DNA of 64,000 bases, taken from assembly GCF_000949455.1 (NCBI RefSeq), contig NZ_JXXK01000010.1, forward strand, positions 1 to 64,000. The letters run 5' to 3'. Positions 8,196 through 16,678 of the stretch are shown here, in pieces. The notes under the pieces are model-generated. The model searched no databases. It saw only the letters and a list, made by a program, of their open reading frames with translations, and was not told where the DNA came from. Origin of the DNA: Ruthenibacterium lactatiformans (GTDB taxonomy: Bacteria > Bacillota > Clostridia > Oscillospirales > Ruminococcaceae). The position numbers and the translations under genes were made by a program. Position 1 is the first letter of the stretch, and every line of letters begins with the position of its first letter.

Positions 8196-9047
8196 TTATG
8201 CGCCGTGCCTGGGCTGCGTGCGCTTTTGCCCGGCCAGTGCGATACTCTGCGGCAGGCCGAGAAAGACGATGTTGTCCAGGATCGCCTTGCAGGGCCCCGG
8301 CTCCAGCAGGTTGTAGGCCAGAGCCGCCTCGCCCGCGCACATGCGGCACAGGCGCTGTGCCTCGGCCACTGCCTCCGCCTTGGAAAGGCCCTGCAGCGCA
8401 AACACATTGTACGCGCCGTTCCGGATGTCCTTTTCGTAATCCTCGGCCGCGTCCAGGTAATAGATGATCTTCCCCACAAACAGGCCCATGCGCTCCAGCG
8501 CACGGCTGCCCGGCGCGGCCAGGCGGAACAGCGCGGCCGTCATGCGGGCCGTGGGGTCCGCCGCTTCATCGGCGCTTTTGCTGGCGCGGCGCTCCAGTGC
8601 CTGCTGGGTGGCCGTCTGTTCGCGCAGCGTCTCGTCCAGCGCGGGCCTGCGGACCGCCGCCTTTTTGCGCATGCGGCTCAAAAAGGGCCACAGGACCAGA
8701 GCGGGCAGACGCTTGAAAAAACGTTCGTCCGCAAGGTCGTCCGCCAGCTTGTAATACACCGTCAGCACCAGCGCGTCCGCAGCCAGGGCAAGGCCTGCGG
8801 TGCTTTGGCACATCGGCCGTTTTTCCACCGGGTTGGCCATGCAGCGCTCCGGGCACATACGCGCCTGCGTGCCCGCCATACCGTCCGCCAGCAGAGCCGG
8901 CAGGACAAGGTCGTAATTCAGCAGAAAACGGGACAAAAAGCCATATTCACGCTTCAGCTCCTTGCACAGGCCGCAGTAATAGGCGCGGTAGGCGTGCCAC
9001 TCGCGTACCTTCAGCTCTGCTGTCAGGGGCAAAACATAGCCGAACAT
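8196..9047 (-). CDS. DUF5685-family protein
   Basis: 283 residues starting M-F-G-Y-V-x-P, with Y-Y-C-G-L-C-K-E-L (CxxC) at about 24-32 and a second cysteine group M-C-P-E-R-C-M around residue 65. These are hallmarks of the DUF5685 family of Firmicutes, which is helical and has an A-E-D-Y-E-K-D-I-R-N-G-A-Y-N-V-F segment late in the chain that recalls all-alpha prenyltransferase-like proteins. No catalytic function is established. ATG 9047 is preferred over an upstream in-frame ATG because AAAGGG lies 10 bp before it. It is followed, 82 bp later, by the J-domain gene, so the two probably work together, perhaps with metal bound through the shared cysteine-rich character. Confidence 0.8.
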   Translation of the reverse strand: MFGYVLPLTAELKVREWHAYRAYYCGLCKELKREYGFLSRFLLNYDLVLPALLADGMAGTQARMCPERCMANPVEKRPMCQSTAGLALAADALVLTVYYKLADDLADERFFKRLPALVLWPFLSRMRKKAAVRRPALDETLREQTATQQALERRASKSADEAADPTARMTAALFRLAAPGSRALERMGLFVGKIIYYLDAAEDYEKDIRNGAYNVFALQGLSKAEAVAEAQRLCRMCAGEAALAYNLLEPGPCKAILDNIVFLGLPQSIALAGQKRTQPRHGA

Positions 9048-9087
9048 GTGCGCACGCCCTTTCCGCTGCAAGATACGAAACACATTC

Positions 9088-9116
9088 AGTATACAATATC
9101 TTGTGCCTTTTTACAA
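9088..9116 (-). promoter_or_regulatory. Sigma-A promoter of the DUF5685/J-domain operon
   Basis: On the minus strand TTGTAA (9111-9116) and TATACT (9088-9093) are separated by 17 bp, 41 bp before the start codon. Confidence 0.75.
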
Positions 9117-9214
9117 TTCTCACGACGGATTTTCAGGCTTTTTGCTGTTAAAATTTGCATTTTTTTCATATTCCGGCCGTATTTTGTCCACAGCAGGCGG
9201 GGCGACGGCGGCGG

Positions 9215-10069
9215 TTACGGCTTTTTTTCCAGATGGTCCACGGTATCGAATCGGTAGCCTGCATTTTTGAACCAGCGGATAACATCCGGCAGCGCGGCGG
9301 CCGTGTTCTTCGTGGCGTTGGTGTCGTGCATCAGCACCACGCAGGTGTTTTTGTCGCCGACCTCGCGGATGATGTTGTTGTAAATGGTAGAGGCCGAGGG
9401 GTGGCCGCCGAGGGAATCCTCCGCGCACACGTTCCAGTCGACATAGGTGAAGCCGCGGCTTTCCGCATCGGCTTTCAGCTTTTTCATGATATCACTGCCG
9501 CCGTAGCGGTGGCTGACGGTGTTGGTGCTGCCGCCGGGAAAGCGCAGCCATTTGATTTCATGGTCCGCGGGCACATATGGAAGCAGCTTTTCGCGCAGCT
9601 TCTGCAGATCATCCCAATAGGCGTCCGGGCTTTTATAGATGCTTTTGTAATCGTGGCTGCAGGTGTGCAGTGCGATGAGATGCCCTTCCTGGACGGTGCG
9701 CTCCAGCAGGGGCAGGTATTCCTCGTTGTTGTCTGCCGCCATGACAAAAAAAGTAGCGGGCACGCCCTCGGCCTTCAGCGTGTCCAGCACGCTTTCCGTA
9801 GTGGCGGAGGGGCCGTCGTCGAATGTCAGATAGACCACCTTGTCCGCGGCCGCGCCGCTCTGCGCGTCCGTGCTGCCGGAGACGGAAGCCTGCACGGCCA
9901 TGACGGCCCGCGTGTCCGCAAGGTCCTCCTGTGTACAGCCTACAGGCGCGCCGCCCGGCAGCAGGTGCATGCCCAGCCCCGCCGCCGCGCACAGGCACAG
10001 CCCCAGCACGGCGCCGCGCCGCGCCCGTTTTGAAATGCGTACTTGCTTCAGCTTGTCAAACAAATCCAT
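9215..10069 (-). CDS. Membrane-anchored polysaccharide deacetylase (NodB homology domain)
   Basis: 284 residues. A basic N terminus is followed by a membrane segment at about 20-36, which would anchor the enzyme outside the cell. The NodB motifs are all present: T82-F-D-D-G-P with the metal/base aspartates; H135-T-C-S-H139, the metal histidines; R-F-P-G-G-S-x-N (motif 3); D-W-N-V (motif 4); and L-M-H-D-T (motif 5, catalytic His). The family removes N-acetyl groups from peptidoglycan or chitin-like glycans, and the likely substrate here is cell-wall glycan. It is divergent from rmuC; the short shared intergenic region has two overlapping TATACT boxes at 10107-10117 on the plus strand. The start is ATG 10069. 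Confidence 0.9.
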   Translation of the reverse strand: MDLFDKLKQVRISKRARRGAVLGLCLCAAAGLGMHLLPGGAPVGCTQEDLADTRAVMAVQASVSGSTDAQSGAAADKVVYLTFDDGPSATTESVLDTLKAEGVPATFFVMAADNNEEYLPLLERTVQEGHLIALHTCSHDYKSIYKSPDAYWDDLQKLREKLLPYVPADHEIKWLRFPGGSTNTVSHRYGGSDIMKKLKADAESRGFTYVDWNVCAEDSLGGHPSASTIYNNIIREVGDKNTCVVLMHDTNATKNTAAALPDVIRWFKNAGYRFDTVDHLEKKP

Positions 10070-10178
10070 CGCCGCCTTCGTTGTTGCTTTATAGGGGAAT
10101 TCCTCGTATACTATACTTTATGAAAGCGCCCCCGCGGATATCACACAACCCGGGAGGCAAGGCAAAGGAGACAAGCGA

Positions 10179-11492
10179 ATGACCGAATATATTACACTGG
10201 CGCTGGCGGGTATCGCGGCTGTTTTGTCGCTGGTCTGCGTACTTATCAGGCCGAAACAGGGGGCGACACTGCGCGACCTGCAGAACCTTTCACAGGAGCT
10301 GCAGGAAGAGATGCGCGCGCTGCGCACGGAGGTGGGCGGCACCATCCACGGAACGCTGCAGTCCACGGCGGAGCTTCAGGCAAACGCACAAAGGCAGGTG
10401 GCGGAGGCGCAGAACACCCGCCTGCGGGAGCTGAGCGAACAGCTTGCCGTGCGCCAGACTGCGCTGCAAAAAGCCGTGACGGACCAGCTGCAGTTCATTG
10501 AGCAGCGCATGAAAACGGGCGCGCTGGAGAGCGAGCAGAAGCTGGAGAACATCCGCACCACGATGGAAACGCGCATTGCGGCCATGCAGGCGGACAACGG
10601 CAAGCGCCTGGACGAGATGCGCCACACTGTGGACGAGAAGCTGCAGAAAACGCTGGACGAAAAGCTGCAGCAGTCCTTCAGCCGTGTGAGCGAGCAGTTG
10701 GAGAGCGTATACAAGGGCCTGGGCGAGATGCAGACGCTGGCAACAGGCGTGGGCGACCTGAAAAAGGTTTTGAGCAATGTGAAAACGCGCGGCATTTTGG
10801 GAGAGATCCAGCTGGGCGCGATTCTGGAGCAGATCCTTGCGCCGGAGCAGTACGCAGAGAACGTGGCTACCGTGAAGGGCAGCAGCGAGCGCGTGGAATA
10901 CGCCGTGAGGCTGCCGGGCGACGGCACCTCCTGTGTGTATCTGCCCATCGACGCAAAATTTCCCATCGACGCATACAACGGCCTGCTGGACGCCTACGAC
11001 ACCGCCGATGCGGCGCAGGTGGAGGCGGCCGCCAAGGTTCTGGAGCAGCGCATCCGCCAGTTTGCGAAGGACATCCATACTAAGTACATCCATGTGCCTG
11101 AAACGACGGATTTCGGCATTATGTTCCTGCCCATCGAGGGCCTTTACGCCGAGGTGGTGCGGCGGGGCATGGTGGAGCGCCTGCAGGCGGAGTTCAAGGT
11201 CGTCATCGCAGGGCCGACGACCATGGCTGCGCTGCTGAACAGCCTGCAGATGGGCTTCAAGACGCTGGCCATCCAAAAGCGGTCCAGCGAAGTGTGGGAT
11301 GTGCTGAGCAGTGTGAAATCCGAGTTTGAAACGTTCGGCACGGCACTGGAGCAGGCACAGACGCGCATCAATCAGGCGGGCAACGCGCTGGAGAGCCTGG
11401 TGGGCGTGCGCACACGTCAGATCCAGCGAAAGCTGCGCAGCGTCACCACGCTGCCGGAAGCGGGCGCCGCCGGAGAAGCGTTGGAGGAATGA
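10179..11492 (+). CDS. rmuC: DNA recombination protein RmuC family
   Basis: 437 residues with the RmuC architecture: an N-terminal membrane helix (residues ~3-20), a long coiled coil (~30-190, rich in Q/E/R heptads), then the RmuC domain with R-G-I-L-G-E-I-Q-L (~203-211), V-Y-L-P-I-D-A-K-F-P (~252-261) and F-L-P-I-E-G-L-Y-A-E (~308-317). RmuC proteins limit DNA inversions in E. coli and have a predicted PD-(D/E)xK nuclease-like core; D-A-K fits that core. The ATG has GGAGAC upstream. It lies beside a SRAP-family gene, giving a small DNA-maintenance pair. Confidence 0.92.
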   Translation: MTEYITLALAGIAAVLSLVCVLIRPKQGATLRDLQNLSQELQEEMRALRTEVGGTIHGTLQSTAELQANAQRQVAEAQNTRLRELSEQLAVRQTALQKAVTDQLQFIEQRMKTGALESEQKLENIRTTMETRIAAMQADNGKRLDEMRHTVDEKLQKTLDEKLQQSFSRVSEQLESVYKGLGEMQTLATGVGDLKKVLSNVKTRGILGEIQLGAILEQILAPEQYAENVATVKGSSERVEYAVRLPGDGTSCVYLPIDAKFPIDAYNGLLDAYDTADAAQVEAAAKVLEQRIRQFAKDIHTKYIHVPETTDFGIMFLPIEGLYAEVVRRGMVERLQAEFKVVIAGPTTMAALLNSLQMGFKTLAIQKRSSEVWDVLSSVKSEFETFGTALEQAQTRINQAGNALESLVGVRTRQIQRKLRSVTTLPEAGAAGEALEE

Positions 11493-11632
11493 GCGAAGCG
11501 GGCCGGGCGGCGGGGCGCCCCGGCCGGTATTTTGCCGCGGCGCTGCGTTTTGCCCGCACCACAGGGCATACTGGTATTGATGTTTCAGCGGGCGGCGGCC
11601 GAAGCGCGCCGCGAAAGAAAGGGGCGAATACC

Positions 11633-12214
11633 ATGTGCGGACGGTATCAGTTTTCCTGGGAGGAGAGCCGGATGCTGGCACGCATCCGGGAGGCGGTGCG
11701 GAAGGCGGGTGCGCAGGCGCCGCGGGATGAGGTGTTCCCCTCGGACGGCGCGCCGGTGCTTGTTTTGCGGGAGGGGAAGGTCGTTCCCGCGGTGATGGGT
11801 TGGGGCTTTCCCGGTATGCAGGGGGGAAGGAATGTCATCAACGCCCGGGCCGAGACGGCCGAGGAACGGCCCATGTTTCGTGACGGCGTGGCCGCCCGGC
11901 GGTGTGTGGTGCCGGCCACCGGCTTTTATGAATGGGACGCGGATAAACGCAGATATCTTTTCCGTATGCCCGCCCGGACGGAGCTGTATATGGCGGCGCT
12001 GTACGGCGTGTTCGGGGGAGAGGCGCGGTACTGCATCCTGACGACGCAGGCCAATGCCAGCGTGGCCCCGGTGCACCACCGTATGCCGCTGGTGCTGCGC
12101 GCACAGGAGGTGCGCCCCTGGCTGGAGGATGAACAAACCGCGCGCCGCCTGCTGCACGAAACGCCGCCGGAGCTGGAGCGGCGGGAGACGGACGGCCAGC
12201 TGCGGCTGTGGTAA
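11633..12214 (+). CDS. SOS response-associated peptidase (SRAP, YedK/HMCES type)
   Basis: 193 residues beginning M-C-G-R-Y. The family protects abasic sites in single-stranded DNA by forming a covalent thiazolidine crosslink through Cys2, exposed after Met removal. Conserved elements are visible: C2-G-R, N-A-R-A-E-T (~residues 68-73), R-R-C-V-V-P-A-x-G-F-Y-E-W (~88-101, with the active Glu), and H-H-R-M-P (~147-151). ATG 11633 is chosen because the mature N-terminal Cys demands it, and GAAAGGGG precedes it; the frame is open upstream but meaningless. It is downstream of rmuC by 140 bp and ends at a terminator. Confidence 0.95.
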   Translation: MCGRYQFSWEESRMLARIREAVRKAGAQAPRDEVFPSDGAPVLVLREGKVVPAVMGWGFPGMQGGRNVINARAETAEERPMFRDGVAARRCVVPATGFYEWDADKRRYLFRMPARTELYMAALYGVFGGEARYCILTTQANASVAPVHHRMPLVLRAQEVRPWLEDEQTARRLLHETPPELERRETDGQLRLW

Positions 12215-12215
12215 A

Positions 12216-12250
12216 AAAACGCGCCCCGGAAACCATCCAGGGCGCGTTTT
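12216..12250. terminator. Bidirectional intrinsic terminator
   Basis: The arms AAAACGCGCCC (12216-12226) and GGGCGCGTTTT (12240-12250) form a perfect stem with A/T tracts on both sides, between the convergent SRAP gene and the AraC regulator gene. Confidence 0.9.
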
Positions 12251-12282
12251 GTATGCCGGAAGCAGGCGCGCCGGCGCCGCGT

Positions 12283-13170
12283 TTATTTGGAGCCTGAGCC
12301 GTTCGTTTGAGCCGTGCCGGAGAAATCCTTGGGGCTGATGCCGTATTCGGCCTTGAAAGCGCGGTAAAAATTGGAGTAATCCCCGAAGCCGCAGTGCTGG
12401 TAGACGTCGGTGGGCGGCAGGCCGTCCGAAAGCATCTGTTTTGCAATGACAAGCCGCTTTTGAATGACATAGCGGTAGATGCTGGTGCCCACAAGGCGGT
12501 TGAACTCATGGGACAGGTGATATTTGTTGACAAAGAAGCGCGAGGCCAGCATGTCGAGGGAAAGCTCCTCGTGATAGTGGTCGTTGATATAGTTGAGCAC
12601 GTTCGTCACGATCGGCCCGGACTTATCCGTCAGCTCGTGGTGCTGGGCGGAGTTGGCCGCTTGCCGGTTCAGCTCCACCAGAAGCTGGATGAGGCAGCCG
12701 ATGGAAGCAAGGTCCGAGCCGTAATCGGCGCTGTTGGTCTCGGCCACAAGGCGCTCCATCAGGTCTGTCACATGCTGGCGCGGCGTGGGCGCCAGACGCA
12801 GCAGATTGGTGTGGCCGGGCACGGTGGAATCGAAGCAGTGCGTCAGCGTGGTGTGGGGCGTGCTGAACTGCTCCAGAAAGCTTTTGTTCACCCACAGCAC
12901 GATACGCTCGTAGGGATGCTTTTCCAGCGTGATGCGGGGCTGGTGCAGCTCCAGCGGGCTGATGAGCAGGATGTCCCCCGGCAGAAGATGGTAGTTCCGG
13001 CTCTCGATGGTATAATTGACGTTCCCGTTTAAAAACAGGTATACTTCATAGAAATCATGATGATGCAGCGCCACGTTATTCAGATAGGAATCCCGGTAAC
13101 GGTAGATCTCGTAGTTATTGGTGAGCATCTGTTGGCGCACGGTGAATTTCTGGATCTTATTTCCCAACAC
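12283..13170 (-). CDS. AraC-family transcriptional regulator of the uronate cluster
   Basis: 295 residues. The N-terminal half (~20-110) is a cupin-like sugar-sensing domain with H-H-H-D-F-Y-E and L-L-P-G-D-I-L-L-I-S-P. The C-terminal ~100 residues hold two helix-turn-helix units (L-D-M-L-A-S-R-F-F-V-N-K-Y-H-L-S, and the AraC signature C-G-F-G-D-Y-S-N-F-Y-R-A-F-K). The start is GTG 13170. It is divergent from the first gene of a sugar-acid catabolic set, and its own promoter is back to back with a 16-bp box that recurs at two more promoters of the set. It is therefore the likely activator of all three, in a class II position at the box that abuts -35. The inducer is unknown; a uronate or its derivative is a reasonable guess. 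Confidence 0.9.
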   Translation of the reverse strand: MLGNKIQKFTVRQQMLTNNYEIYRYRDSYLNNVALHHHDFYEVYLFLNGNVNYTIESRNYHLLPGDILLISPLELHQPRITLEKHPYERIVLWVNKSFLEQFSTPHTTLTHCFDSTVPGHTNLLRLAPTPRQHVTDLMERLVAETNSADYGSDLASIGCLIQLLVELNRQAANSAQHHELTDKSGPIVTNVLNYINDHYHEELSLDMLASRFFVNKYHLSHEFNRLVGTSIYRYVIQKRLVIAKQMLSDGLPPTDVYQHCGFGDYSNFYRAFKAEYGISPKDFSGTAQTNGSGSK

Positions 13171-13233
13171 AGTCCCTGCCTTTCCTCAGCCTGAACCGGC
13201 ATTCGGCGGCTCGATCACCCTTAATGATAAAGT

Positions 13234-13262
13234 ATGATAGCCTTGTAAACAGTTTAAGACAA
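13234..13262 (-). promoter_or_regulatory. Promoter of the AraC-family regulator
   Basis: On the minus strand TTGTCT (13257-13262) and TATCAT (13234-13239) are 17 bp apart. The -35 begins 15 bp from the divergent activator box, so the regulator may also control itself. Confidence 0.6.
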
Positions 13263-13277
13263 TTTTCGCAATGTGTC

Positions 13278-13320
13278 AAGCAATAATAGCAATCACGGTT
13301 GCAAATCGGTGTGCTATACT
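13278..13320 (+). promoter_or_regulatory. Box A and extended -10 promoter of the sugar-acid operon
   Basis: The 16-bp box AAGCAATAATAGCAAT (13278-13293) contains the direct repeat GCAAT-N4-GCAAT, and 21 bp separate it from TATACT (13315-13320), which carries an upstream TGC (extended -10). No -35 consensus is present; the box ends where a -35 would begin. The same box and spacing occur at 17685, and a variant at 19446. This fits binding by the adjacent AraC-type activator. Confidence 0.75.
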
Positions 13321-13405
13321 TGACATAGTACCTAATTTTGGACCATGCTGCCCTGATGAATCATGGCACAACAACCAATCGGCAAGAAAAGGGGTAACGT
13401 ATTTT

Positions 13406-14281
13406 ATGAAAGAAAACATTTATATTTCCGGTTTTGCGGACGAGATCAGTCCGGATTTTACCGAGCAGCTCAAGACGGTGACGTCGCTGGGCATGCATTA
13501 CATCTCCCTGCGCTCGGCGGACGGCAAGAACATTGCCGAATACACGCCGGATGAAGTGCGTGAAAAGCTGATGCCGCGCCTCGCCCAGTATGGTGTGAAG
13601 GTGTCGTCCATCGGTTCGCCCGTCGGCAAGGTGGGTGTGGAGGACGAGGCCGGCTTTGCCGAGCATCTGGCGGGCCTGGAACGCCTGTGTGAGATCTGCA
13701 AGCTGCTGGACTGCCGCTATATCCGCATGTTCAGTTTCTTCATCCCCCACGGCAAAGATCCGGACAGCTACCGCGACGTGGTGATCGAAAAGCTGCGCAA
13801 GTTTGCCGCCGTGGCTGAAAAGCACGACGTCATCCTGCTGCACGAGAATGAAAAAGACATTTACGGCGACACCGGCGCGCGCTGCAGGGTCATTTTTGAA
13901 GCGCTGGCCAGCCCGCATTTCCGCGCGGCATTCGACTTTGCGAATTTTGTGCAGTGCGGCGAGGATACGGAAAAGTGCTGGGAGCTGCTGCGCCCCTATA
14001 TTGAGTATATCCATATCAAGGATGCCGTCTCTCACGACAAGGAGAATGTGCTGTGCGGTACAGGCGAAGGCAAGATCAAGGCACTGCTCACCCGCGCCAT
14101 CCGCGACGAAGGCTACGAGGGATTCCTGACACTGGAGCCGCATCTGGTGCTGTTCGCGTCGCTGCAGTCCCTGGAGACGGAGGATGCTGCCAACATCATC
14201 AAGAAGAACAAGGCGAAAGACGGCGCGGAGGGCTACGCCATGCAGTACCACGCGCTCAGGGAGATCCTGGACGCCATCTGA
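13406..14281 (+). CDS. Sugar phosphate isomerase/epimerase family TIM-barrel protein
   Basis: 291 residues of the xylose-isomerase-like (AP endonuclease 2) TIM-barrel fold. Four metal-ligand positions are readable: Glu in L-L-H-E-N-E (~145), Asp in A-F-D-F-A-N (~180), His in Y-I-H-I-K-D (~207) and Glu in L-T-L-E-P-H (~245). Members isomerise, epimerise or dehydrate sugars, and some cleave C-glycosides together with a partner. ATG 13406 is used; AAAAGGGG lies 12-19 bp upstream and the upstream open frame covers the promoter. First gene of the box A transcript; a Gfo/Idh/MocA oxidoreductase follows 75 bp later, a pairing common in keto-sugar pathways. Confidence 0.85.
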   Translation: MKENIYISGFADEISPDFTEQLKTVTSLGMHYISLRSADGKNIAEYTPDEVREKLMPRLAQYGVKVSSIGSPVGKVGVEDEAGFAEHLAGLERLCEICKLLDCRYIRMFSFFIPHGKDPDSYRDVVIEKLRKFAAVAEKHDVILLHENEKDIYGDTGARCRVIFEALASPHFRAAFDFANFVQCGEDTEKCWELLRPYIEYIHIKDAVSHDKENVLCGTGEGKIKALLTRAIRDEGYEGFLTLEPHLVLFASLQSLETEDAANIIKKNKAKDGAEGYAMQYHALREILDAI

Positions 14282-14356
14282 GCTGTTTTCCCGGCGGGTG
14301 GTCCCGCTTTTGACATACCGGCAATGAAATGCAAACATAAAGGAGAGAGTGTACTT

Positions 14357-15547
14357 ATGGAAAAAGTAAGATTTGGCCTCATCGGCATCGGCGCCCAGGG
14401 CGGCGCTTACGCAGGATTTTTGACAGGCCAGGGCGGATTCCCCGGCATGCCTGCCCCTCAATGCCCCCCGCACTGCGCGCTGGGCGCCTTGTGCGACATT
14501 GACCCCGAGAAGGAGAAAATGTGCCGGGAAAAATATCCCGACGTCCCGTTCTTCAAGGATTGGAAGGAAATGGTTGCCTCCGGCACAGTGGACGCCGTTA
14601 TCACCACGGTTCCGCACTATCTGCATCACGAGATCGCTATCTACTGCCTGGAGCACGGCATGAATGTTCTGGTGGAAAAGCCCGCCGGCGTGCGTGCGAA
14701 GGACGTTATGGCCATGAACAAGTGCGCCGAGGAGCACCCCGACGTTGCGTTCGGCATCATGTTCAACCAGCGCACCAATAAGCTGTACCAGAAGATTAAG
14801 GAGATCGTTGCCTCCGGCGAGCTGGGTGAGATCCGCCGCTCCAACTGGATCATCAACACCTGGTGGCGTCCGGACAGCTACTACCAGCAGAGCGAATGGC
14901 GCGCCACCTGGGGCGGCGAAGGCGGCGGTGTTCTGGTGAACCAAGCTCCGCACCAGCTCGACCTCTGGCAGTGGATCTGCGGCATCCCCACGAAGGTCAC
15001 CTCCAAGAACATCAATGGTTCTCACCGCAAGATCGACGTTGAGAACGATGTCACCATCGTGACCGAGTACGCCAACGGTGCTACCGGCAGCTTTATCACC
15101 TGCACCCACGATGCCATCGGCACCGACCGGCTGGAGATCGACCTGGACGGCGGCAAGATCGTTGTTGAGGACAGCAAGAAAGCCAAGATCTACCGCATGA
15201 AAAAGACCGAGCCTGAGATGAACGAGACCATGTCCATGATGGACGTTGCCAAGCTGACGATGGGCAACGCCGCGGGCGGCCTGTATGACCTTGAGGAGTT
15301 TGAGAACCAGGACGGCTGGGGCTATCAGCACACTACTGTTATGGAAAACTTTGCCTGCCACATCATTGAGGGCACTCCGCTGCTGGCTCCGGGCTCCGAC
15401 GGCATCAACGGCGTGAACCTGGCCAATGCTTCCCAGCTTTCCGCCTGGACGAACCGCACCGTAAGCAACCCGGTGGATCCCGAGGAATATGCGGCCGAGC
15501 TGAACAAGCGCATCGAGGCCGAGGGCAAATTCCCCGTCCGCGAGTAA
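14357..15547 (+). CDS. Gfo/Idh/MocA-family NAD(P)-dependent oxidoreductase
   Basis: 396 residues. The N-terminal Rossmann fold has G-L-I-G-I-G-A-Q-G-G (residues ~7-16), the catalytic E-K-P-A-G motif comes near residue 113, and the second half is the beta-sheet substrate domain with N-x-x-x-H-x-L-D-L-W (~200). The family oxidises or reduces hydroxyl groups of sugars, inositols and glycosides, often through 3-keto intermediates. ATG 14357 has AGGAGAG 10-16 bp before it. The position between two TIM-barrel isomerase genes and a second oxidoreductase suggests a multi-step sugar-acid route; substrate unknown. Confidence 0.9.
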   Translation: MEKVRFGLIGIGAQGGAYAGFLTGQGGFPGMPAPQCPPHCALGALCDIDPEKEKMCREKYPDVPFFKDWKEMVASGTVDAVITTVPHYLHHEIAIYCLEHGMNVLVEKPAGVRAKDVMAMNKCAEEHPDVAFGIMFNQRTNKLYQKIKEIVASGELGEIRRSNWIINTWWRPDSYYQQSEWRATWGGEGGGVLVNQAPHQLDLWQWICGIPTKVTSKNINGSHRKIDVENDVTIVTEYANGATGSFITCTHDAIGTDRLEIDLDGGKIVVEDSKKAKIYRMKKTEPEMNETMSMMDVAKLTMGNAAGGLYDLEEFENQDGWGYQHTTVMENFACHIIEGTPLLAPGSDGINGVNLANASQLSAWTNRTVSNPVDPEEYAAELNKRIEAEGKFPVRE

Positions 15548-15633
15548 ACAGCACCGCGCGGCGGGACAAAGCGGCGGCGGCCGTTCGCCGTCCGCCGCTT
15601 TGCCTGTTTTGCCGCTGAAAGCGAGGAAAGAAT

Positions 15634-16635
15634 ATGAAAAAAGCAGCAGTGATCGGTTTGGGAGATATTTCTCCCATCCATCTGGCCGCCATCGCGGGCA
15701 ACCCGGACATCGAGCTGTGCGCGGTGTGCGACATTGATCCCGAAGCAGGGCAGCGCGCCCCGGAGGGTGTGCCCTTTTACACGGATTATGAGGAGATGCT
15801 GCGGGAGGCAAAGCCGGACTGCGTACACGTTTGTCTGCCGCATTACCTGCATTATCCCGTCTCGAAATATTTTGCCGAGCACGGCGTGAACGTATTCTGC
15901 GAAAAGCCCGTGGCGCTGAACACCGCGCAGGCAAAGGAATTTGCCGCGCTGGAGACCGCGCACCCCGAGGTGCACATCGGCATCTGCCTGCAGAACAGGC
16001 TGAACGAATCCGTCGAGATGCTCAAGAGCATCATCGAGAGCGGTGAATACGGCAGGGTGCTGGGGACAAAAGGCATCGTGCCCTGGGCGCGCCCCAAGCA
16101 GTATTATGACTGCAAGCCCTGGCGCGGCAAGTGGGAAACGGCCGGCGGCGGCTGTATGATCAACCAGTCTGTGCATACGCTGGACCTGCTGTACTTTCTC
16201 GGCGGCCCGGTAAAAAGCCTGCGGGCAAGCGTCAGCCAGCTTTTGGACTACGGCATTGAAGTGGAAGACACCGTGGCCGCGCAGCTCACCTATGCGGACG
16301 GAGGCAAAGGCCTGTTCATGGCCACCAACGCCAACTACAAAAATGAAAGCGTGCAGATTGGCGTACAGTTGGAAAAGGCGGATTTCGCCATCATCGAAAA
16401 CGTGCTGTACCGCGTCGCCCAGGACGGTTCCCGCGAGGAGCTGTGTGAGGACGCGCGCCTTCCGGGCACCAAGTTCTATTACGGCGCCAGCCATGCAAAG
16501 CTCATCGGCAAGTTCTACAAGGCGCTGGAAGACGGTACGGACGGTTACATCCATGTGCGCGACGCCGAAATGAGCATACGGCTCATCGACGCTGTGCAGG
16601 AGGCAGGCCGCACGGGCGGCAGTGTGGCGCTGTAA
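15634..16635 (+). CDS. Gfo/Idh/MocA-family NAD(P)-dependent oxidoreductase (second)
   Basis: 333 residues, shorter than its neighbour and only distantly similar. The dinucleotide motif is V-I-G-L-G-D-I-S (residues ~6-13), the catalytic lysine lies in C-E-K-P-V-A-L (~residues 89-95), and N-Q-S-V-H-T-L-D-L (~174-182) supplies the conserved His of the active site. It starts at an ATG with GAGGAAAG upstream, 86 bp after the previous stop. Having two divergent members side by side suggests an oxidation and a later reduction, or a heteromeric pair; this is inference. Confidence 0.9.
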   Translation: MKKAAVIGLGDISPIHLAAIAGNPDIELCAVCDIDPEAGQRAPEGVPFYTDYEEMLREAKPDCVHVCLPHYLHYPVSKYFAEHGVNVFCEKPVALNTAQAKEFAALETAHPEVHIGICLQNRLNESVEMLKSIIESGEYGRVLGTKGIVPWARPKQYYDCKPWRGKWETAGGGCMINQSVHTLDLLYFLGGPVKSLRASVSQLLDYGIEVEDTVAAQLTYADGGKGLFMATNANYKNESVQIGVQLEKADFAIIENVLYRVAQDGSREELCEDARLPGTKFYYGASHAKLIGKFYKALEDGTDGYIHVRDAEMSIRLIDAVQEAGRTGGSVAL

Positions 16636-16678
16636 GCGTGCAGGGCCGCAAAAAACGAAAGAAAAAGGAGCAGAACTT

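Noticed and set aside
12216..12250. Palindrome considered as an operator of the AraC gene
   Set aside because: Location between convergent gene ends and the flanking A/T tracts fit a bidirectional terminator.
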